From the NCBI RefSeq assembly GCF_003945595.2, contig NW_024104330.1, forward strand, positions 1,542,366-1,606,365: 64,000 bases of DNA, in the 5' to 3' direction. The stretch is from Pipra filicauda (taxonomy: Eukaryota; Chordata; Aves; Passeriformes; Pipridae). Each line of letters starts with the position of its first letter. Positions within the stretch are counted from its first letter, which is position 1. Positions 61,357-64,000 of this stretch are shown one piece after another. Both the position numbers and the translations under genes were made by a program. The notes beneath the pieces are model-generated. The model was not told the origin of the DNA and searched no databases. It saw only the letters and a list, made by a program, of their open reading frames with translations.

Positions 61357-64000
61357 TGGCTTGAAGAGCTCTTTTTCCTACCCAGAGTTATTTCTCTCTT
61401 GGGTGTTTACAGGGACAAATCAGGTCCCCTGTCAGCAGCTTCTTTTTCCCTGGTATTAATATTGCAGAGAACAGTGGGGGAGACTGTTTTTCACCATGTT
61501 GCAGGATCACATTTGTCTTTTTCAGCTGAGAAGCACTTTGGTCATTCAAAATTTCTGTATGTTCAGCAACAACACCAAGACTTGGTGTTACAGACACACA
61601 GGTCCCAGACTTCCTCAAGGAGCTCAGTTACCTTCTCTCTGTTCTGGGGGTAGAAATGTCGGACACAAGGAACCATACATCTTTCTGCTTTTGATGCATA
61701 CAGGACTTTACAGCAGCAAATGCAGGAATATTATTTGTACCAGAAGGCATACACCAGAGCCTTGTGAGACCAGCCTGTTTGAGGTGGAAGCCTCACAACT
61801 TAATCAATTTTTTATTATTTGTGCATTAGGGACTGAGATATTTTATAACAAGATGCCACACCTTTGGGATTGCTCGACACTACATCGGATCCAGACTTGC
61901 CCAAGTCTCATCTGGAACTAAACCCCACCTTCCTCTCTCATATCCTACCTGCTCTAGCACTAGGGTAAGGATCTGAGCTACTCCTAAAGCCAAATGGTCT
62001 TTAAATGATGGGAACCCCTAGCTACAAAAAGCCAAAAACTGTGAAGGAAAAGCACAAAGGGGCACAGCAGGAAAAGCCCAGATGAGCTGAAGATTTTCTT
62101 CAGCAAAGCAGAAGCCTTTAGTGTCCCTCTTGTCTGTGTTTCCCTCCAAGACACAAGGCACAGTGAGTACTCCATGCACTGAGGCTCTAAGCCATGGAGC
62201 TGGGAGGGGGGATGGCCCTGCTGCTGGGAGAACTCCCACTTCTCTTTAATGGTGGAATTTCTGTGTTTCCTGCTCATTTGTTCAAGTGTTACATTGTCCA
62301 AACAATTCATTACAAAAGGGAATTGAACAAACATCTCCTTCCATTTTCCACAATAATAGTTTTATTCCTGAGAAACCTTGTTTGGTGCATAATTATTTAA
62401 CAGGTATAAGACAAATATACTGATTAACTAACTGTTTCTAAATTTACTCACCTGGGGCAACAAAAGGGAGCTTAACCTTGCAATGATGGGATTTGAATGA
62501 CTGGTACCTTTGAGAGGCAGGTCAGGATATAAGGCCAAATAAGGACCTGTCCTGGGGAAGCCTGCTGCTCTGTTCCTCTGTGCCTCTCCAGCTGTTCCTG
62601 CATTTTGGGCAGAGCACTGAATGGGAAGTAGAGGTTCAGACTTCTATTTAAAATACCCTTGGTGCCATTCAGTAGAAGACAGTCCTTCTCCCAGGTGAGC
62701 TCAGGCTGGCTGTGGCAATAGTAGTGTCATACCACGATCTCGAGTTCACAAGATGCACAAGAGGAAAGTCTTGTGTGTGTTATTTTCTGCTTGCCATCTT
62801 TTGAAGTCTGTGGCTATTTTCAGACCTCATCCTGTGAAGCCCATTGCAGGCAAAGATCTTGAAGTGCTTTCTGGATCCCTTTGGTGCATCACCCCCCAGA
62901 GCACAACAGCAACAGTGCTCAACTAATAGTGCTAGAAAAGCAACAAGGTGGTGAATGCATTTCCTAGCACTTTCCTTCTGCTGGTCAGCTTCACATAATT
63001 GTAAAGAAGGGAGGGCAAAATCCAAGGAGCTGCCACTAAAACTAGTTCATTCAGGCCTGCAGCCAGCATCCCAGATGTTCTGAATCTTCTGGGACATGTG
63101 GCAGAAAGAAAACAAACCAACAACAACAACAAAACCCCTAGCTCTTTACACTTAATTCACATAATTTTTTATGCTTTTTCTTATCCATGCTGTCATGGCT
63201 TGTGAGAGTATGAAGGCACTCTAAGGATTCAGGCAAAGATTTAAGGCATAATCCCTTCAATTTCAGATATTTAAAAATATGAATGCACTACCAGAGTAAC
63301 TGCCCCTCCCTGGTCTAAGAGATGTTAGTAGTCTGCAAAAGGAAGGTCAGAAAGGACAAAAGACTCAATCTTCCTCTCCAGCAAATACAACAGCAAGCCT
63401 CTTTTTGACTGCTGAAATTGGGACCTTGAAGAAAGTGTCTCCTGCTGAAACACACTGAGGATATTTTAAAACCAGATTAATAAATAATTGGACCATCTGC
63501 ATCAGAGTCTGTAAGTGGAGTGACACACAGAGGGTGTCTCTAAATGGAACAGCTTCAAATATGCAGAGTAAAATACACAGAGGAGTGGATTATTTTTTTT
63601 TCCAGAATAGACATAATTATTGCCAATTTAGGTCTCTCTTGCAAGCACTGCCTTAGAAGATGGGTTGATTTCTCCTAAGAATGAACAGACAGATAGTGAA
63701 ATATTGCGCCTGCCCTGCAGAGGTGACCATCATATTAGTAAGACAGACCAGGGTCAGGAGCAATAGAAAGGAAACGGTTTTCTGAGGCTATGCAGCAGAT
63801 CAGCTTCCCATTTCCTATAGTCCAGATGGGCCCCTTTGATTTCTGACAGGAGATGGTATTGTCTCTAAGGCTACCAATATCTGTTGAATCTCCTCCCATC
63901 ACTACTGGGCACTGTTTGTCCTGCGCTGGACAGCTCTTTTAATTAGTGTTCCTCTTGGGGTTGCAACAGTGGTTGGGGTTAATGTTTCAGAGCCACAATC

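Larger units (their letters stand above)
41473..64000 (-). other. MARCHF4: Part of MARCHF4 intron 1
   Basis: Everything upstream of exon 2 in this window appears to be intron 1. No frame in it encodes the expected exon 1 product, which should end in a CRIC-type cysteine pair just before GELLSPC, and I see no CpG-rich promoter-like block. It contains a TG/TA microsatellite (46361-46422), a short imperfect tandem repeat (49454-49516), paired E-boxes (50650-50672), a G16 run (61341-61356) and AT-rich segments that may be regulatory. Open frames of up to 182 codons here show no domain I recognise. Confidence 0.75.

Overview
This window is vertebrate nuclear DNA, almost certainly from a bird. The evidence is a well-preserved 3' end of a CR1 LINE in the arrangement typical of avian genomes (about 29324-29733), spliced protein-coding exons with canonical GT/AG borders, and long AT-leaning introns with simple repeats. 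No bacterial, plasmid or phage gene organisation is visible, and most open frames in the window are chance frames in non-coding DNA.

The only gene I can support is the 3' three exons of MARCHF4 (membrane-associated RING-CH finger 4, a two-pass membrane E3 ubiquitin ligase) on the minus strand. In transcript order these are exon 2 (41472-41317, most of the RING-CH finger), exon 3 (32366-32174, first membrane segment and most of the second), and exon 4 (coding part 13602-13241, rest of the second membrane segment, cytosolic tail and C-terminal PDZ-binding motif). The phases agree across both junctions and give 236 uninterrupted codons. Exon 1, which should carry the N-terminus and the first RING-CH cysteine pair, is not in the window and should lie above 64000. 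The 3' UTR probably runs from 13240 to about 11800, ending at an AATAAA at 11823-11818 (minus strand).

Layout: 1-11800 is downstream intergenic DNA holding a 460-bp purine repeat, a CTTTTT repeat and an ancient MIR/CORE-type SINE. 11800-13602 is the last exon. 13603-32173 is intron 3, with a roughly 1.5-kb ancient CR1/L3-type LINE remnant, an old CR1 3'-end fragment and the better preserved CR1. 32367-41316 is intron 2. 41473-64000 is part of intron 1, with a TG/TA microsatellite, a G16 run and several AT-rich stretches that could be regulatory.

No new multi-gene system is visible. The structures most worth a second look are a perfect 17-bp inverted repeat bordered by TTAA that brackets the MARCHF4 polyadenylation signal, a U/C-rich tract facing an A-rich tract inside the 3' UTR, the 460-bp purine tract, and AT-rich candidate conserved non-coding elements in introns 1 and 3.
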